Part shown: in pieces, positions 16,142 through 25,051 of the stretch
How the letters are laid out: every line of letters starts with the position of its first letter
Numbering within the stretch: the first letter of the stretch is position 1
DNA from: Candidatus Polarisedimenticolaceae bacterium
GTDB lineage: Bacteria; Acidobacteriota; Polarisedimenticolia; Polarisedimenticolales; DASRJG01
Length of the DNA: 64,000 nt
Assembly: GCA_036376135.1 (NCBI GenBank)
Contig: DASVAW010000045.1
Coordinates: 27,319 to 91,318 of the forward strand
Direction: 5' to 3'
The notes under the pieces: generated by a model
The model's database searches: none
What the model was told of the DNA's origin: nothing
What the model saw: the letters and a program-made list of their open reading frames with translations, nothing else
Program-made: the position numbers and the translations under genes

Positions 16142-17124
16142 TCACCCTCGCCGCCCTGGTCTTCCTGCTCGGCGCGTCCCCGACGCCCGCGGCGCCGCCG
16201 GACCCGCCGGCTCCGCCCGCCGTCCAGGCCCCGCCCGCCTTCGACGACCCGTCGTTCCCGTTCGGCGGGGACGAGGGCGAGACGTCGTTGCGGCGGGTGC
16301 GGGAGCAGGTCGCGGTCGGCAGCGACGTTCACGTGGAGCGCGACCAGCTGGTCGAGGGCGACGTCGTCTGCGTCGGCGGCGCGGTACGCATCGACGGCGT
16401 CGTCCGCGGGGACGTGGTGGTCGTAGGCGGCCGGCTCGACGTCTCCGGCACGGTCCACCAGCAGGTGGTCGCGGTCGGCAGCCGCGTGCGGATCGACGAC
16501 GCCGCCCGCGTCCGGGGCCAGCTCGTGACCGTGCTCGGCAAGCTGGATCGCGACAAGGCGAGGGTCGACGGCGAGGTGACGAATCTCTCCTTCGGCGGCC
16601 TGTTCGTCCCGACCGGGGTGGGGATCGCGGGGCTGGCCTTCGCGGCGATCGCCTGGGATGCCCTGGTGCTCCTCGCGACGGCGTTCGCCGTGCTCGCGCT
16701 CGCCGCGCTGGCCCCGGAGCGGATCGAGCGGATCGCCGCGGCGGGGCCACGGTCGCCGTTCGCGGCCGTCGGGGGCGGCATTCTCGGCTACGTGCTCGTC
16801 GCGATCGTGCTCGGCGTGCTCGTGATCACGATCCTGGGGATCCCCGTCGCGATCCTGCTCTGGTGCGCCTTCACGCTCCTGAAGTGGATGGGGCTCGCCG
16901 GCCTGTCGCTCGCGATCGGGCGCCGGCTCGCGCGGGGCTTCGGCAAGAGCCTCCCCCTCGCGGCGGCGGTCCTCCTGGGGTTCCTTCCCCTCGCGATCCT
17001 CAGGCTCGTCCCGTTCGGGGTCGGCTGGGCCCTCTGGTTCCTGGTCGAGATCTTCGCGGTCGGGTGCGTGATCGCGTCCCGCGCGGGGCGCGCCGCGCCG
17101 GAGTCGATCCCGGCTCCGGTGTAA
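16138..17124 (+). CDS. Exported bactofilin-like membrane protein
   Basis: The 328-residue protein has a signal peptide (MITLAALVFLLGASPTPA) and a Pro-rich linker. A short beta-helical segment of repeated VxGDVVxxGG-type strands (residues about 58-145, as in polymer-forming bactofilin-like domains) follows, and then four or five membrane helices (about 160-315). Such proteins are common in Acidobacteriota and related phyla; function is unknown. It overlaps the preceding gene by ATGA, so the three genes from the sigma factor onward are one operon. It may be an envelope-stress effector of the sigma system. Confidence 0.75.
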   Translation: MITLAALVFLLGASPTPAAPPDPPAPPAVQAPPAFDDPSFPFGGDEGETSLRRVREQVAVGSDVHVERDQLVEGDVVCVGGAVRIDGVVRGDVVVVGGRLDVSGTVHQQVVAVGSRVRIDDAARVRGQLVTVLGKLDRDKARVDGEVTNLSFGGLFVPTGVGIAGLAFAAIAWDALVLLATAFAVLALAALAPERIERIAAAGPRSPFAAVGGGILGYVLVAIVLGVLVITILGIPVAILLWCAFTLLKWMGLAGLSLAIGRRLARGFGKSLPLAAAVLLGFLPLAILRLVPFGVGWALWFLVEIFAVGCVIASRAGRAAPESIPAPV

Positions 17125-17135
17125 GATCCGCCGTC

Positions 17136-19169
17136 ATGTCCGCCATCCCCCCGGACGCGCCGGGCGTCCTCGTCCTCCGCGGCCGCGCGACGTCCCCGGG
17201 ACTCGCGTGCGGACCGCTTCGTCGCAATCGCGCCGACGCGGCGCCGAAGGACATCGAGGGGGGGATCCTCGTCGCCGAACGCGCCGTCCCGGACGACGTC
17301 GGCCGCATCCTCTCGGCTTCGGGAACGCTCACCCTCTCCGGCGCGGTCCTCTCGCATGTGAGCCTCCTGTCACGCGAGTTCGGCAAGCCTTCGGTCGCCC
17401 TGTCCGGCGGGAGCCGCGCGCGGCTGCTGGCCGAGGGGGACGGCCTCCTGCTCCTCGAGGACATCGTCGGAGGATCCGGCCCCGCGGTGCTCGTCGAGGG
17501 GGACGTGGTCCTGCTCGACGGCGACGACGGAGTGGTGCGCGTGCCGGGAGGGGTCGACCTCGACGAGCGGGCCCGCGTGCGCGCGGTCCACGCCCCGCTC
17601 GCGTCGTACGCGACGCTCCCGGACGACCCGAACCTCCTCCAGGCGCTGGTGGTCGCCTGCGAGAACCCTCACGGCGCGGCGTTTTCGTACCTGCTCGAGG
17701 CCGCGCTGCTGCACCGCCGCGTCCCCGCCGGCCCTCCGGCGAAACGCCTGATCGCCGCCTTCGCCGCCGATCCGACGCACGCACACGCCCTCGGCGAGCG
17801 TCTCGCGTGGATCCGCGCCAAGGTCGAGACGCGCGCGGCCGCCCGGTGCCGCTCCGCCGAGGAGGCGATCACGGCGGCGGAGGACCTCGACGAGCTCGAG
17901 AGGGTGCTTCGGAGCGTCGAACGAGCCGTCGAGCGCGACGCCGCGGTGCTCGAGGACGTCGACGCCCCGACCGACCTTCTCGAGGGCGGGCTCGACCCGG
18001 TCCTGAAGGCGGCGGCCGCACGACGCGATCTCCTGCGCGGGCGCATCGACACGGAAGTCACCGAGGCTCTGGCGCTCGACGACGAGGCGCTGCGCCCGAG
18101 ACTGGGCGGACTGTTCCGCCTGCTCCGCCGGGCGCGCGCGGCGCGGGTCTCCGACGCGCGCCTCACGGAGCTGCATTCCCGGCTCGCCCGCCAACTCGCC
18201 GCCGAGCGGGCACGGGCGGGGATGCACCTCGTCCTCCCCCTCCGGGCCGACGGCCCGCGCGAGCGCGGCCTGATCGGGGGGAAGGCCGCGGGTCTCCTCG
18301 AGGCGGCCCGCGCGCTTCCACCCGACTGCCGCATTCCCCCCGCCTTCGTCGTCACCGCCTCCTCGTACCGCCTGCACCTGCTCGGCGAGACCGGCGAGCG
18401 CCTCCGACAGGCGACCCTCGAGAGCGCCGACGAGGCGACGCTGTCGCGACGGGCGCGGGCGGCCCTGCTCTCGGGCGCGATCCCCGAGGAGGTCCAGGAG
18501 GCGGTGGAGCAGGCCTACCTCGAGCTCGGCGAGCCGCGCGTTGCGGTCCGGTCGTCGGCCACGATCGAGGACGCGCCCATGGCGAGCCTCGCCGGGCTGT
18601 TCGACACCTACCTCGGCGTGCTGGGGCTCCCGAACGTCCTCGACCGGATCCGGTGGGCGTGGGCTTCGATGTGGAACGCACGGGCCCTCGCGGCGCTCGG
18701 AGCGGCCGGGATGTCGCCGCTCCGCGCGGCGCAGGCGATCCTCGTGCAGCAGGCCGTGGAGACGCGCGCCGCCGGAGTCCTGTTCTCCCGGGACCCGGCG
18801 GGGCGGGCGGACACGATGCTCGTGAACGCCACCTGGGGGCTGGGGGAAGGGATCTCCCAGGGCGAGATCGCGGGGGACCTGTTCTGGGTGCGCCGGAGCA
18901 CCGGCGATCTCGTGGCGACCGAGGCCGGGGGCGGGACGAAGCAGATCATCCTCGACCCCGCGGGCCTCGGCACCGTCGAGGTCCCGCTGCCCCGGGAGCG
19001 CCTCGGACTCCCGTGCCTTTCGACCGGGGACCTGTCGCGACTGGCCGCGCTGGCCCAGTCCCTGGAGGCGGCGACCGGACGCGCCCAGGACGTGGAGTTC
19101 GGGTTCGGACCCGACGACGAGCTGGTGGTGTTCCAAATCCGCAGAATCGTGCCGCACCGCACCGCCTGA
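17136..19169 (+). CDS. PEP-synthase-like dikinase with swapped domains
   Basis: The 677-residue protein has the phosphohistidine swivel domain first (residues about 40-125; LSGAVLSHVSLLSREFGKP with candidate catalytic His74). A helical middle follows (about 150-390), and then a PPDK_N-type ATP-binding domain (about 385-677; IGGKAAGLLEAAR, VAVRSSATIEDAPMASLAG, GVLFSRDPAG, NATWGLGEGISQGEIAGD, VEFGF). PpsA and PPDK have the ATP domain first and end in a TIM barrel for PEP/pyruvate; that barrel is absent here. The order His-domain then ATP-domain resembles glucan water dikinases. The substrate is unknown. It lies 11 bp after the sigma operon. Confidence 0.8.
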   Translation: MSAIPPDAPGVLVLRGRATSPGLACGPLRRNRADAAPKDIEGGILVAERAVPDDVGRILSASGTLTLSGAVLSHVSLLSREFGKPSVALSGGSRARLLAEGDGLLLLEDIVGGSGPAVLVEGDVVLLDGDDGVVRVPGGVDLDERARVRAVHAPLASYATLPDDPNLLQALVVACENPHGAAFSYLLEAALLHRRVPAGPPAKRLIAAFAADPTHAHALGERLAWIRAKVETRAAARCRSAEEAITAAEDLDELERVLRSVERAVERDAAVLEDVDAPTDLLEGGLDPVLKAAAARRDLLRGRIDTEVTEALALDDEALRPRLGGLFRLLRRARAARVSDARLTELHSRLARQLAAERARAGMHLVLPLRADGPRERGLIGGKAAGLLEAARALPPDCRIPPAFVVTASSYRLHLLGETGERLRQATLESADEATLSRRARAALLSGAIPEEVQEAVEQAYLELGEPRVAVRSSATIEDAPMASLAGLFDTYLGVLGLPNVLDRIRWAWASMWNARALAALGAAGMSPLRAAQAILVQQAVETRAAGVLFSRDPAGRADTMLVNATWGLGEGISQGEIAGDLFWVRRSTGDLVATEAGGGTKQIILDPAGLGTVEVPLPRERLGLPCLSTGDLSRLAALAQSLEAATGRAQDVEFGFGPDDELVVFQIRRIVPHRTA

Positions 19170-19207
19170 GGGGCCGGCCGCCTTTCCGGATGGTAACGTT
19201 GCCGCCG

Positions 19208-20461
19208 ATGCGAACGCTCCCCGTCGCCGCCGCGCTCCTCGCCGCGATCCCCTGCCTCGCCGCGACCGTCCGTCCCGAAACCGAACGCGGCGCGCTGCGG
19301 TTCGTCGCCCCGAGGGACCTGTCGACGGTGCTCGGGCCGGCGACCTTCGCGCTCGCCGTGGAGCCGCCGGAGGGAACGCAGGTGGTCCGCGTCGAGGTTT
19401 CCCTCGACGCCAGGCTCCTCGTCGTGCTCGAGGCGCCGCCGTGGACGGCGAGCTGGGACGCCGGCGAGGAGGGCGGGAACCACCGGCTGGCCGCGCGGGC
19501 GATCCTCTCCGACGGCCGCGAGCTCCACGCCTCCGTCCGCACGAGCCCGCTTCGCATCGACCAGGTCGTGGAGGTCGCGCTCGTCAACGTCTACGCGATC
19601 GCCAAGGACGGCAAGGGCGACTACGTCCGCGATCTGCGCGCGGAGGAGATGCGCCTTTTCGAGAACGGGCGGCCGCAGCTGATCGAGCGGTTCAACGCCG
19701 AGCGCAAGCCGTTGCGCGTCGCGCTCGTCCTCGACACGTCGCTGAGCATGCGCGGCGACAAGATGGAGGAGGCCAAACGCGCGGCGCTCGAGTTCCTGGA
19801 CGTCCTGCAGGCGGGGGACGAGGCGATGGTCGTCGCGTTCTCGGACCGCGTCGAGATCCTCCGGGACTTCACCTCCGACCGGGAGGCGCTCGAGACGGCG
19901 ATCCGCACGGCCGTCCCGAAGGGCGGGACCGCGCTGTACGACGCGATCTGGACCGCTTCGGAACGCCTGGCGCCGCTGGACTCCCGGCGCGTGATCGTGC
20001 TCCTGTCGGACGGGAAGGACGAAGCGGCGTCGGGGCTGGAGCCCGGAAGCCTCCACAACTTCGACGAGGCGATCGAACGCGCGCTTCGGAGCGAGGCGAT
20101 GATCTTCGCGATCGGCCTGGGCAGCACCCTCGCCCGCGACGCCAAGCGCCTGGAGTCGGACCCGGCGGCCTCCGCCGACCAGATGGACTTCTACGGCCGC
20201 AAGCCGCTCGCCGCGATCCTCAACGAGTTCTCGCGATCGACCGGCGGCCGCGCGATCTTCTCCGCGAGCGCCGGCCGCGTCCGGCGGGCCTTCGAGGAGG
20301 TGGCCGAGGACCTCCGCCACCAGTACGTGCTCGCCTACGCCCCCGACGACCGCCGCCACGACGGATCGTGGCGCGAGATCCGCGTCCAGAGCACCCGCGC
20401 CGGCGTGTCGTTCACGAACCGATCGGGGTACTACGCTCCGAAGGATCGGGCGACGCGCTGA
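19208..20461 (+). CDS. VWFA-related exported protein (acidobacterial type)
   Basis: The 417-residue protein has a signal peptide (RTLPVAAALLAAIPCLA). A beta domain and a von Willebrand A domain follow, with a MIDAS motif (LVLDTSLSMRGDKMEEAK) and conserved Thr/Asp positions (GGTALYDAIW, VLLSDGKDE). The end (VRVQST-like strand, GYYAPK) matches the family named VWFA-related Acidobacteria domain. These are presumed extracytoplasmic metal-dependent adhesion or scaffold proteins. The start ATG at 19208 was preferred over one 18 bp upstream because the signal peptide begins there. Its 3' end overlaps the convergent LAB_N gene by 50 bp. Confidence 0.85.
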   Translation: MRTLPVAAALLAAIPCLAATVRPETERGALRFVAPRDLSTVLGPATFALAVEPPEGTQVVRVEVSLDARLLVVLEAPPWTASWDAGEEGGNHRLAARAILSDGRELHASVRTSPLRIDQVVEVALVNVYAIAKDGKGDYVRDLRAEEMRLFENGRPQLIERFNAERKPLRVALVLDTSLSMRGDKMEEAKRAALEFLDVLQAGDEAMVVAFSDRVEILRDFTSDREALETAIRTAVPKGGTALYDAIWTASERLAPLDSRRVIVLLSDGKDEAASGLEPGSLHNFDEAIERALRSEAMIFAIGLGSTLARDAKRLESDPAASADQMDFYGRKPLAAILNEFSRSTGGRAIFSASAGRVRRAFEEVAEDLRHQYVLAYAPDDRRHDGSWREIRVQSTRAGVSFTNRSGYYAPKDRATR

Positions 20462-20735
20462 CCACGGGCCGCCCCCGACGGATCAGGACCAGGTTGCGGA
20501 CGTAGACGACGAGCCCCGCCGCCTGCCCGACGATGAAGACGGGGTCGCCGCGGTGGATCGCGTAGGCGAGGAGGGCTCCTCCGCCCGCGAGCGAAAGCCA
20601 CCAGAACGCGGTGGGAACCACGCTCCGGCGCTTGCGCTCGGACGCGATCCACTGCACGAGGAAACGACCCGAGAACATCGCCTGGCCGAGGAACCCCAGG
20701 GCCAGCCAGTCGTGCGGAATGCGGTCAAGGATCAT
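20412..20735 (-). CDS. LAB_N lipid-A biosynthesis N-terminal domain protein
   Basis: The 107-residue membrane protein has about three helices and the family signature FLGQAMFSGRFLVQWIASERKRRSVVP and FWWLSLAGG, split here for brevity as GRFLVQWIASE and FWWLSLAGG. Stand-alone LAB_N proteins accompany ArnC/DPM1-like glycosyltransferases and ArnT-like transferases in lipid modification loci, and this gene overlaps such a GT2 gene by 11 bp. It probably helps flip or present a lipid-linked sugar. The C-terminal tail is antisense to the end of the VWA gene. Confidence 0.85.
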   Translation of the reverse strand: MILDRIPHDWLALGFLGQAMFSGRFLVQWIASERKRRSVVPTAFWWLSLAGGGALLAYAIHRGDPVFIVGQAAGLVVYVRNLVLIRRGRPVVSASPDPSERSTPIGS

Positions 20736-21444
20736 GACGCTCGATCTCCCACGCCAGGCGCCGGCGTTGCATCCACCGCACCGCGAAGAGGTCGGCCGTC
20801 GCCCGGAACACGCGGTTCCAGACGCCGTACTTGCTCGCCCCCTTCAGTCGCGGCCGGTGATTCACGGGGACCTGCACGACGCGCCCGCCCTCCATCTTCA
20901 CGAGCGTGGGGAGGAAGCGGTGCATGCCGGTGTAGAGCTTGATCGGGGCCAGGGCCTCGCGGCGGAACGCCTTGAGCGAGCAGCCGGTGTCGATGACGTC
21001 GTCGCCGGAGAGCCGGTTGCGCACGGCGTTGGCGATCCGCGACGAGACGCGGCGCAGCCACGTGTCCCTGCGGCTCGCGCGGTACCCGATCGCCGCCGCG
21101 TGCCCCGGCAGGGCGGCGAGGAGGACCGGGATGTCCTTGGGGTCGTTCTGCAGGTCGGCGTCCATGGTGACGACGACTTCGCCGCGGGCGTGCTTGAAGC
21201 CGGCGTCGAAGGCGGCCGTCTGCCCCGCGTTGCGCCGGAAGTGCAGGCCGCGGAGCTCGGGGACCTCCCGGACGAGCTCCACGATGCGCTCCGCCGAGCC
21301 GTCCCGGCTCCCGTCGTTGACGAGGACGATCTCGAAGGGGCGCCCGAGCGGACGCAACACCCCGACGATCTCCTCCACGAGGGGCCCGAGGTTCTCGCGC
21401 TCGTCGTAGACGGGGATGACGACCGACACGTCGGGCGCGCTCAC
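20725..21444 (-). CDS. GT2 glycosyltransferase, polyprenyl-phosphate type
   Basis: The 239-residue GT-A transferase resembles DPM1/ArnC: SVVIPVYDERENLGPLVEE at the N-terminus, nucleotide-binding VLVNDGSRDGS and the metal-binding MDADLQNDP. Acceptor-side motifs TGCSLKAFRREAL and HRPRLKGASKYG are also present. It lacks the C-terminal membrane helices of ArnC. It probably makes polyprenyl-phosphate-linked sugar for the ArnT-like enzyme at 23.5 kb. The GTG start overlaps the TGA of the upstream kinase gene; the stop lies inside the LAB_N gene. Confidence 0.88.
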   Translation of the reverse strand: MSAPDVSVVIPVYDERENLGPLVEEIVGVLRPLGRPFEIVLVNDGSRDGSAERIVELVREVPELRGLHFRRNAGQTAAFDAGFKHARGEVVVTMDADLQNDPKDIPVLLAALPGHAAAIGYRASRRDTWLRRVSSRIANAVRNRLSGDDVIDTGCSLKAFRREALAPIKLYTGMHRFLPTLVKMEGGRVVQVPVNHRPRLKGASKYGVWNRVFRATADLFAVRWMQRRRLAWEIERHDP

Positions 21445-22133
21445 GCCTCCCCCCGCCTCGCCTTGCGGTTGAACGGCCACAGGCGACGCCATCGCGCGAA
21501 ACGCTCGACGAACGCACGTTCCTCGTCGGTGAAGGTATCCGGGGCGAGCAGCGCCTTCCACTTGAGGAGCGCCGCGCGGTCGGCCGCGGCGAGGAGCCGG
21601 AACGGCACGCCCCGGGGATCGAGCCGCAACGCCGCCGCGAGGTCCACGACGACGAGGCTGCCGTCCGCGCGCACGAGGACGTTCTCCCGCCCCCGCAGGT
21701 CGTTGTGGACGAGCCCCCGCGCGTGAAGGCCGGAGACGAGCGCGCGCAGCTTCTCGACGTAGCCCGCCCCGCGCTCGAACCGGTCGGGGGCGAACGCGAG
21801 CTGCTGTCCGTCGATCCTCTCGATCGCGATCGCGTGCGCGTCCACCCTGCCGAAGAAGCGCGGCACGCCCTCGACCCCCTCGAGGTGCCGGTACGCCGCG
21901 GCCTCGCGCCCGATCTGGACGCGGCCGAGCAGGCGCGTCCACCACGGTTTCGACGCGAAGTCCTTCACGACCATCGCCCCGTCGCCGAGGTCCACGAGGA
22001 GCAGATCGGCCTTGTTGGAGGCGCCGCGGTGGAGCACGCCGACCGTCGCCGCCGCGATCTCGGCCCGTCTCGGGACGCGTGGTACCGTGTGCGGGCTCGA
22101 GGTGTTCAATGCAGCCAATCTCAACGCACGCAA
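21441..22133 (-). CDS. Kdo/LPS-core kinase-like protein
   Basis: The 230-residue protein has a protein-kinase-like fold: ATP-site Lys in GAMVVKDFASKPWW, then the loop LHARGLVHNDLRGRENVLV with the catalytic Asp and VVVDLAAAL as the metal-binding Asp. This pattern fits the lipopolysaccharide kinase (Kdo kinase/WaaP-RIO) group that phosphorylates inner-core sugars. The start is TTG at 22133; the first 25 residues are poorly conserved-looking, so the true start may be downstream. It faces the second kinase divergently with only 9 bp between starts. Confidence 0.75.
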   Translation of the reverse strand: MRALRLAALNTSSPHTVPRVPRRAEIAAATVGVLHRGASNKADLLLVDLGDGAMVVKDFASKPWWTRLLGRVQIGREAAAYRHLEGVEGVPRFFGRVDAHAIAIERIDGQQLAFAPDRFERGAGYVEKLRALVSGLHARGLVHNDLRGRENVLVRADGSLVVVDLAAALRLDPRGVPFRLLAAADRAALLKWKALLAPDTFTDEERAFVERFARWRRLWPFNRKARRGEA

Positions 22134-22142
22134 AGGGTTACA

Positions 22143-22826
22143 GTGAGTCGAGGACCGGCCGAGTCTAGCACAGCGTGGGAGGCGCTCCTCGGGCGCACCC
22201 TCCCCCGGCGGGTCGTTCCCGGGCGCAATCGGACCAAGGCCGACGTCTCGTTCTACGACCTCGACGGCCGCCGCGTGGTCGTGAAGTCGTACGCGGCGCG
22301 ACCCTGGTGGGTCCGCGCGTCACTCGGCCGCTGGCTGATCGCCCGCGAGTGTCGCGCGTACGTCGCCGCCGGCGGCGCCGCGGGCCTGCCGCGCCTGCAC
22401 GCCCGCCCGGCGCCGTCGTCGCTCGTCCTCGAATGGGTCGACGCGGAGCCGCTCTCCTCCCTCGGAGCGACGCGCCTGGACCCCGCGGTGTTCGACCGGC
22501 TCGACGCGATCGTCGCGGCGCTCCACGCCCGCGGTGTCGCCCTCGGGGATCTGCACCACCGCGACGTGCTCGTGGGGGCCTCCGGCGTCTTCGTGGTCGA
22601 CCTCGCGACGGCGTGGGTGCTCGGGCCGCGCCCGGGGCGGTGGCGCCGCTTCCTGTTCCGCCGCCTCTCGATGCAGGACCGGCTCGCCGCGGCGCGGCTG
22701 CGGGCCCGGTTCACCGGGATCTCCGAGGAGCAGGCCCTCGCCTCGGTCCCCAAGGAGGCTCTCGTCTGGCACGCGCGCGGCCGCGCGCTCAAGCGCGCCT
22801 TCGACCGGATCCGTGGCCGACGCTGA
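22143..22826 (+). CDS. Degenerate LPS-kinase-like protein
   Basis: The 227-residue protein is similar in layout to the divergent kinase: RVVVKSYAARPWWVR carries the ATP-site Lys, LHARGVALGDLHHRDVLV corresponds to the catalytic loop and VVDLATAW to the metal loop. The usual HxD...N becomes GxD-type (LGD) with Asp replacing Asn, so catalysis may be weak or altered. The GTG start at 22143 has a weak AAAGGG upstream. It probably acts on lipid A or core sugar together with its neighbours, or is a regulatory pseudokinase. Confidence 0.7.
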   Translation: MSRGPAESSTAWEALLGRTLPRRVVPGRNRTKADVSFYDLDGRRVVVKSYAARPWWVRASLGRWLIARECRAYVAAGGAAGLPRLHARPAPSSLVLEWVDAEPLSSLGATRLDPAVFDRLDAIVAALHARGVALGDLHHRDVLVGASGVFVVDLATAWVLGPRPGRWRRFLFRRLSMQDRLAAARLRARFTGISEEQALASVPKEALVWHARGRALKRAFDRIRGRR

Positions 22827-22854
22827 TAGACTCGGCCGCGCGGAGGACAAGACG

Positions 22855-23484
22855 TTGTCGGAAGAGAGCTACAACAAACCGCTCGGCATCGCGCGCCTGA
22901 TCGCCCTCTGGATCCTGATCGGGGTCCTGGTCGTCCTGGCGAAGCCCACGCCGCTCGGCGTCACCGTCGGCTTCGTGATCGCGGCCGCCGGCGAGGCGGT
23001 GCGTTTCTGGGCCGCGGGGCACCTCCTGAAGACGAAGGAGCTGATCACCTCCGGCCCGTACCGGTACACGCGCAACCCGCTCTACTTCGGCCGGTTCCTG
23101 ATCTTCACGGGCCTTTGCATCATGGCCCAGATGCCGTACGGCGCGAACTGGGCGGTCCTGGTCCTCGGTTACGCCGTCTTCTTCGGTTACTACATGCCCC
23201 GGAAGGAACGGGTCGAGCCGGCGCGCCTGAAGGCCGAGCACGGCGCCGCGTTCGAGCGTTACTTCGCGGCGGTCCCCGCCCTGTTTCCGACCCTGCGCCC
23301 CTACGATCAGCCCTCCGCGGGGGGATGGTCGTCGGACCGGATGCTCCGCAACCGCGAGCACTGGATGGTGATCGGGATCCTCGTGATCTCCGCCGTGCTT
23401 CTCGTGAAGGCGTACCGCGTGCCCGCACCCGCCCCCGGCGACCCGGTGCCCGTCGAGACCTCGTCGACCCTCAGCGCCCGTTGA
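22855..23484 (+). CDS. ICMT/PEMT-family membrane methyltransferase
   Basis: The 209-residue integral membrane protein has the isoprenylcysteine carboxylmethyltransferase-like SAM motif GPYRYTRNPLYFGRFL and a second conserved stretch PRKERVEPARLKAEHG with the RxE-type end. Substrates of bacterial members are mostly unknown lipids or small molecules. TTG at 22855 was chosen because GGAGG lies 8 bases upstream; an in-frame GTG at 22813 has no RBS. The last 14 bp overlap the end of the convergent GT39 gene. Confidence 0.8.
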   Translation: MSEESYNKPLGIARLIALWILIGVLVVLAKPTPLGVTVGFVIAAAGEAVRFWAAGHLLKTKELITSGPYRYTRNPLYFGRFLIFTGLCIMAQMPYGANWAVLVLGYAVFFGYYMPRKERVEPARLKAEHGAAFERYFAAVPALFPTLRPYDQPSAGGWSSDRMLRNREHWMVIGILVISAVLLVKAYRVPAPAPGDPVPVETSSTLSAR

Positions 23485-25051
23485 AGAAGGCGTGGGCGAC
23501 GTTGTCGCCCACCGCACGCTCGACGAGCGGGTCGACGTCTCCGAGGACCTCGCGCAGCGACGCGAGGTGCGGATCCTCGACCACGACGATCACCGGCTCG
23601 GGGCCGTTCCAGAGCGCCCGCAGCGCCTCGGCCTCGCCGACGATCGACGTCTCCCGCCCGAGGTAGTAGCCGTATTCGGCGCGCCAGTTCCAGAACCGCC
23701 AGCCCACGAGCTTCGCGTTCGCCGGCGTGCGCGCCGACACTTCCTCGCAGAACGGCCTCGCCGACTTGAAGACGTCGACCGCGGGGAGCGCGAGCGCCGC
23801 CGCGCCCAAGAGGAAGGCCGCGACCGCCGCCAGCACGGCGGCCCCGAGCGCCTCGCGTCGTCGCCAGGCGACGGCGATCGCGATCCCACCGAGCAGGGCG
23901 ACGGCCCCGAGCGCGCGCGCCGCGTGCGCGACCTCGGGGTAGCGGGCCGGAAGTTTCGCGATCGCCGCGAACGCACCCGCGAGGAGCAGCACGCCGAGCA
24001 CCGCGGCGATCCCGCGCAGGGCGATCGCGCGCCGCGCGGGGAGCCGGTGCTCGAGCCAGGAAACGACGACCCCCGAGGCGAGGGCGGCGACCCCGCCCGC
24101 GATCGGGAGGATGTACGGGCTGCGCTTGCTCTCCGAGAGGGAGAAGAACAGGACGATCCCCGCGATCCAGCACCAGGCGAGCCGGTCGAGCCGACGCTCG
24201 TTCGCGTCGCGCCCCGGGAGGCCGATCGCGAGCGGAACGAGCCACGCCCACGGCGCCATGTCGATCCAGAAGTACTTGAGGTAGTACCAGAAGGGCTCCG
24301 CGTGGTCCCACGCGTTCCGGAACCGGGTGAAGTTCTGCCGGATCAGCACCTCGTGGAGGACGTCGGCGTGCCCCCCCGCGGCGAGGGCGACGTACCACGG
24401 CGCGGCGACCGCGACGGCGACCGCTCCCCCCAGCAGCACGTGGAGACGGAACAGCTCCCGCAGCCGACCGGTCGTCGCCGCGTAGAGGGCCAGCGCGAGC
24501 CCCGGACAGATCCACGTCACGGGCCCCTTCGCGAGGAAGCCGACTCCCGCCGCGACCCCGGCGAGCACCCAGCCCCGGGTCGCGGAGAGGCCGTGATCCC
24601 ACACCCGCGTGACCGGGACGATCACGCCGAGGGTCGTGACGGCGACGAAGAGGTCCATCTGCACCGAGCGCGATCCCCAGAAGACCATGTACGTCGACGC
24701 GAAGAGCAGGCCCGCGATCCTCGCGCGGCGCGCGCCCGCGTACGGGAGGACCAGTTGCCACGCGAGCAGGGTCCCGGCGATCCCGAAAAGCGCCGAAGGC
24801 AGGCGCAGCGAGAACTCGTTCACTCCGAAGGTCGCCACTCCGGCGACGCGCGCGAGCCAGTAGAAGAGGATGGGCTTCTCGCCGAACGGCATGCCGTTGA
24901 CGTAGGGGACGAGCCACTCCCCCCGCGCCGCCATCTCGCGGACGGCCTCGCCGTAGATCGGCTCGTTCGGGTTCCAGAGATCGCGTGCGCCGAGGGCGGT
25001 GAGGAACAGGATCGCCGAGATCGCGACGAGGATGCCCGCGTCCCGCCTCAC
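23471..25051 (-). CDS. ArnT-like GT39 glycosyltransferase
   Basis: The 526-residue polytopic membrane protein has about 12 helices and the PMT/ArnT luminal signature RDLWNPNEPIYGEAVREM near residue 22, where the acidic residues are catalytic, and EKPILFYWLARV. It transfers a sugar from polyprenyl phosphate to lipid A or a glycan on the periplasmic side. The ATG overlaps the stop of the ABC exporter gene (ATGA). With the GT2 and LAB_N genes it makes a plausible lipid-A modification set, but no aminoarabinose-synthesis genes are present. Confidence 0.87.
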   Translation of the reverse strand: MRRDAGILVAISAILFLTALGARDLWNPNEPIYGEAVREMAARGEWLVPYVNGMPFGEKPILFYWLARVAGVATFGVNEFSLRLPSALFGIAGTLLAWQLVLPYAGARRARIAGLLFASTYMVFWGSRSVQMDLFVAVTTLGVIVPVTRVWDHGLSATRGWVLAGVAAGVGFLAKGPVTWICPGLALALYAATTGRLRELFRLHVLLGGAVAVAVAAPWYVALAAGGHADVLHEVLIRQNFTRFRNAWDHAEPFWYYLKYFWIDMAPWAWLVPLAIGLPGRDANERRLDRLAWCWIAGIVLFFSLSESKRSPYILPIAGGVAALASGVVVSWLEHRLPARRAIALRGIAAVLGVLLLAGAFAAIAKLPARYPEVAHAARALGAVALLGGIAIAVAWRRREALGAAVLAAVAAFLLGAAALALPAVDVFKSARPFCEEVSARTPANAKLVGWRFWNWRAEYGYYLGRETSIVGEAEALRALWNGPEPVIVVVEDPHLASLREVLGDVDPLVERAVGDNVAHAFFNGR

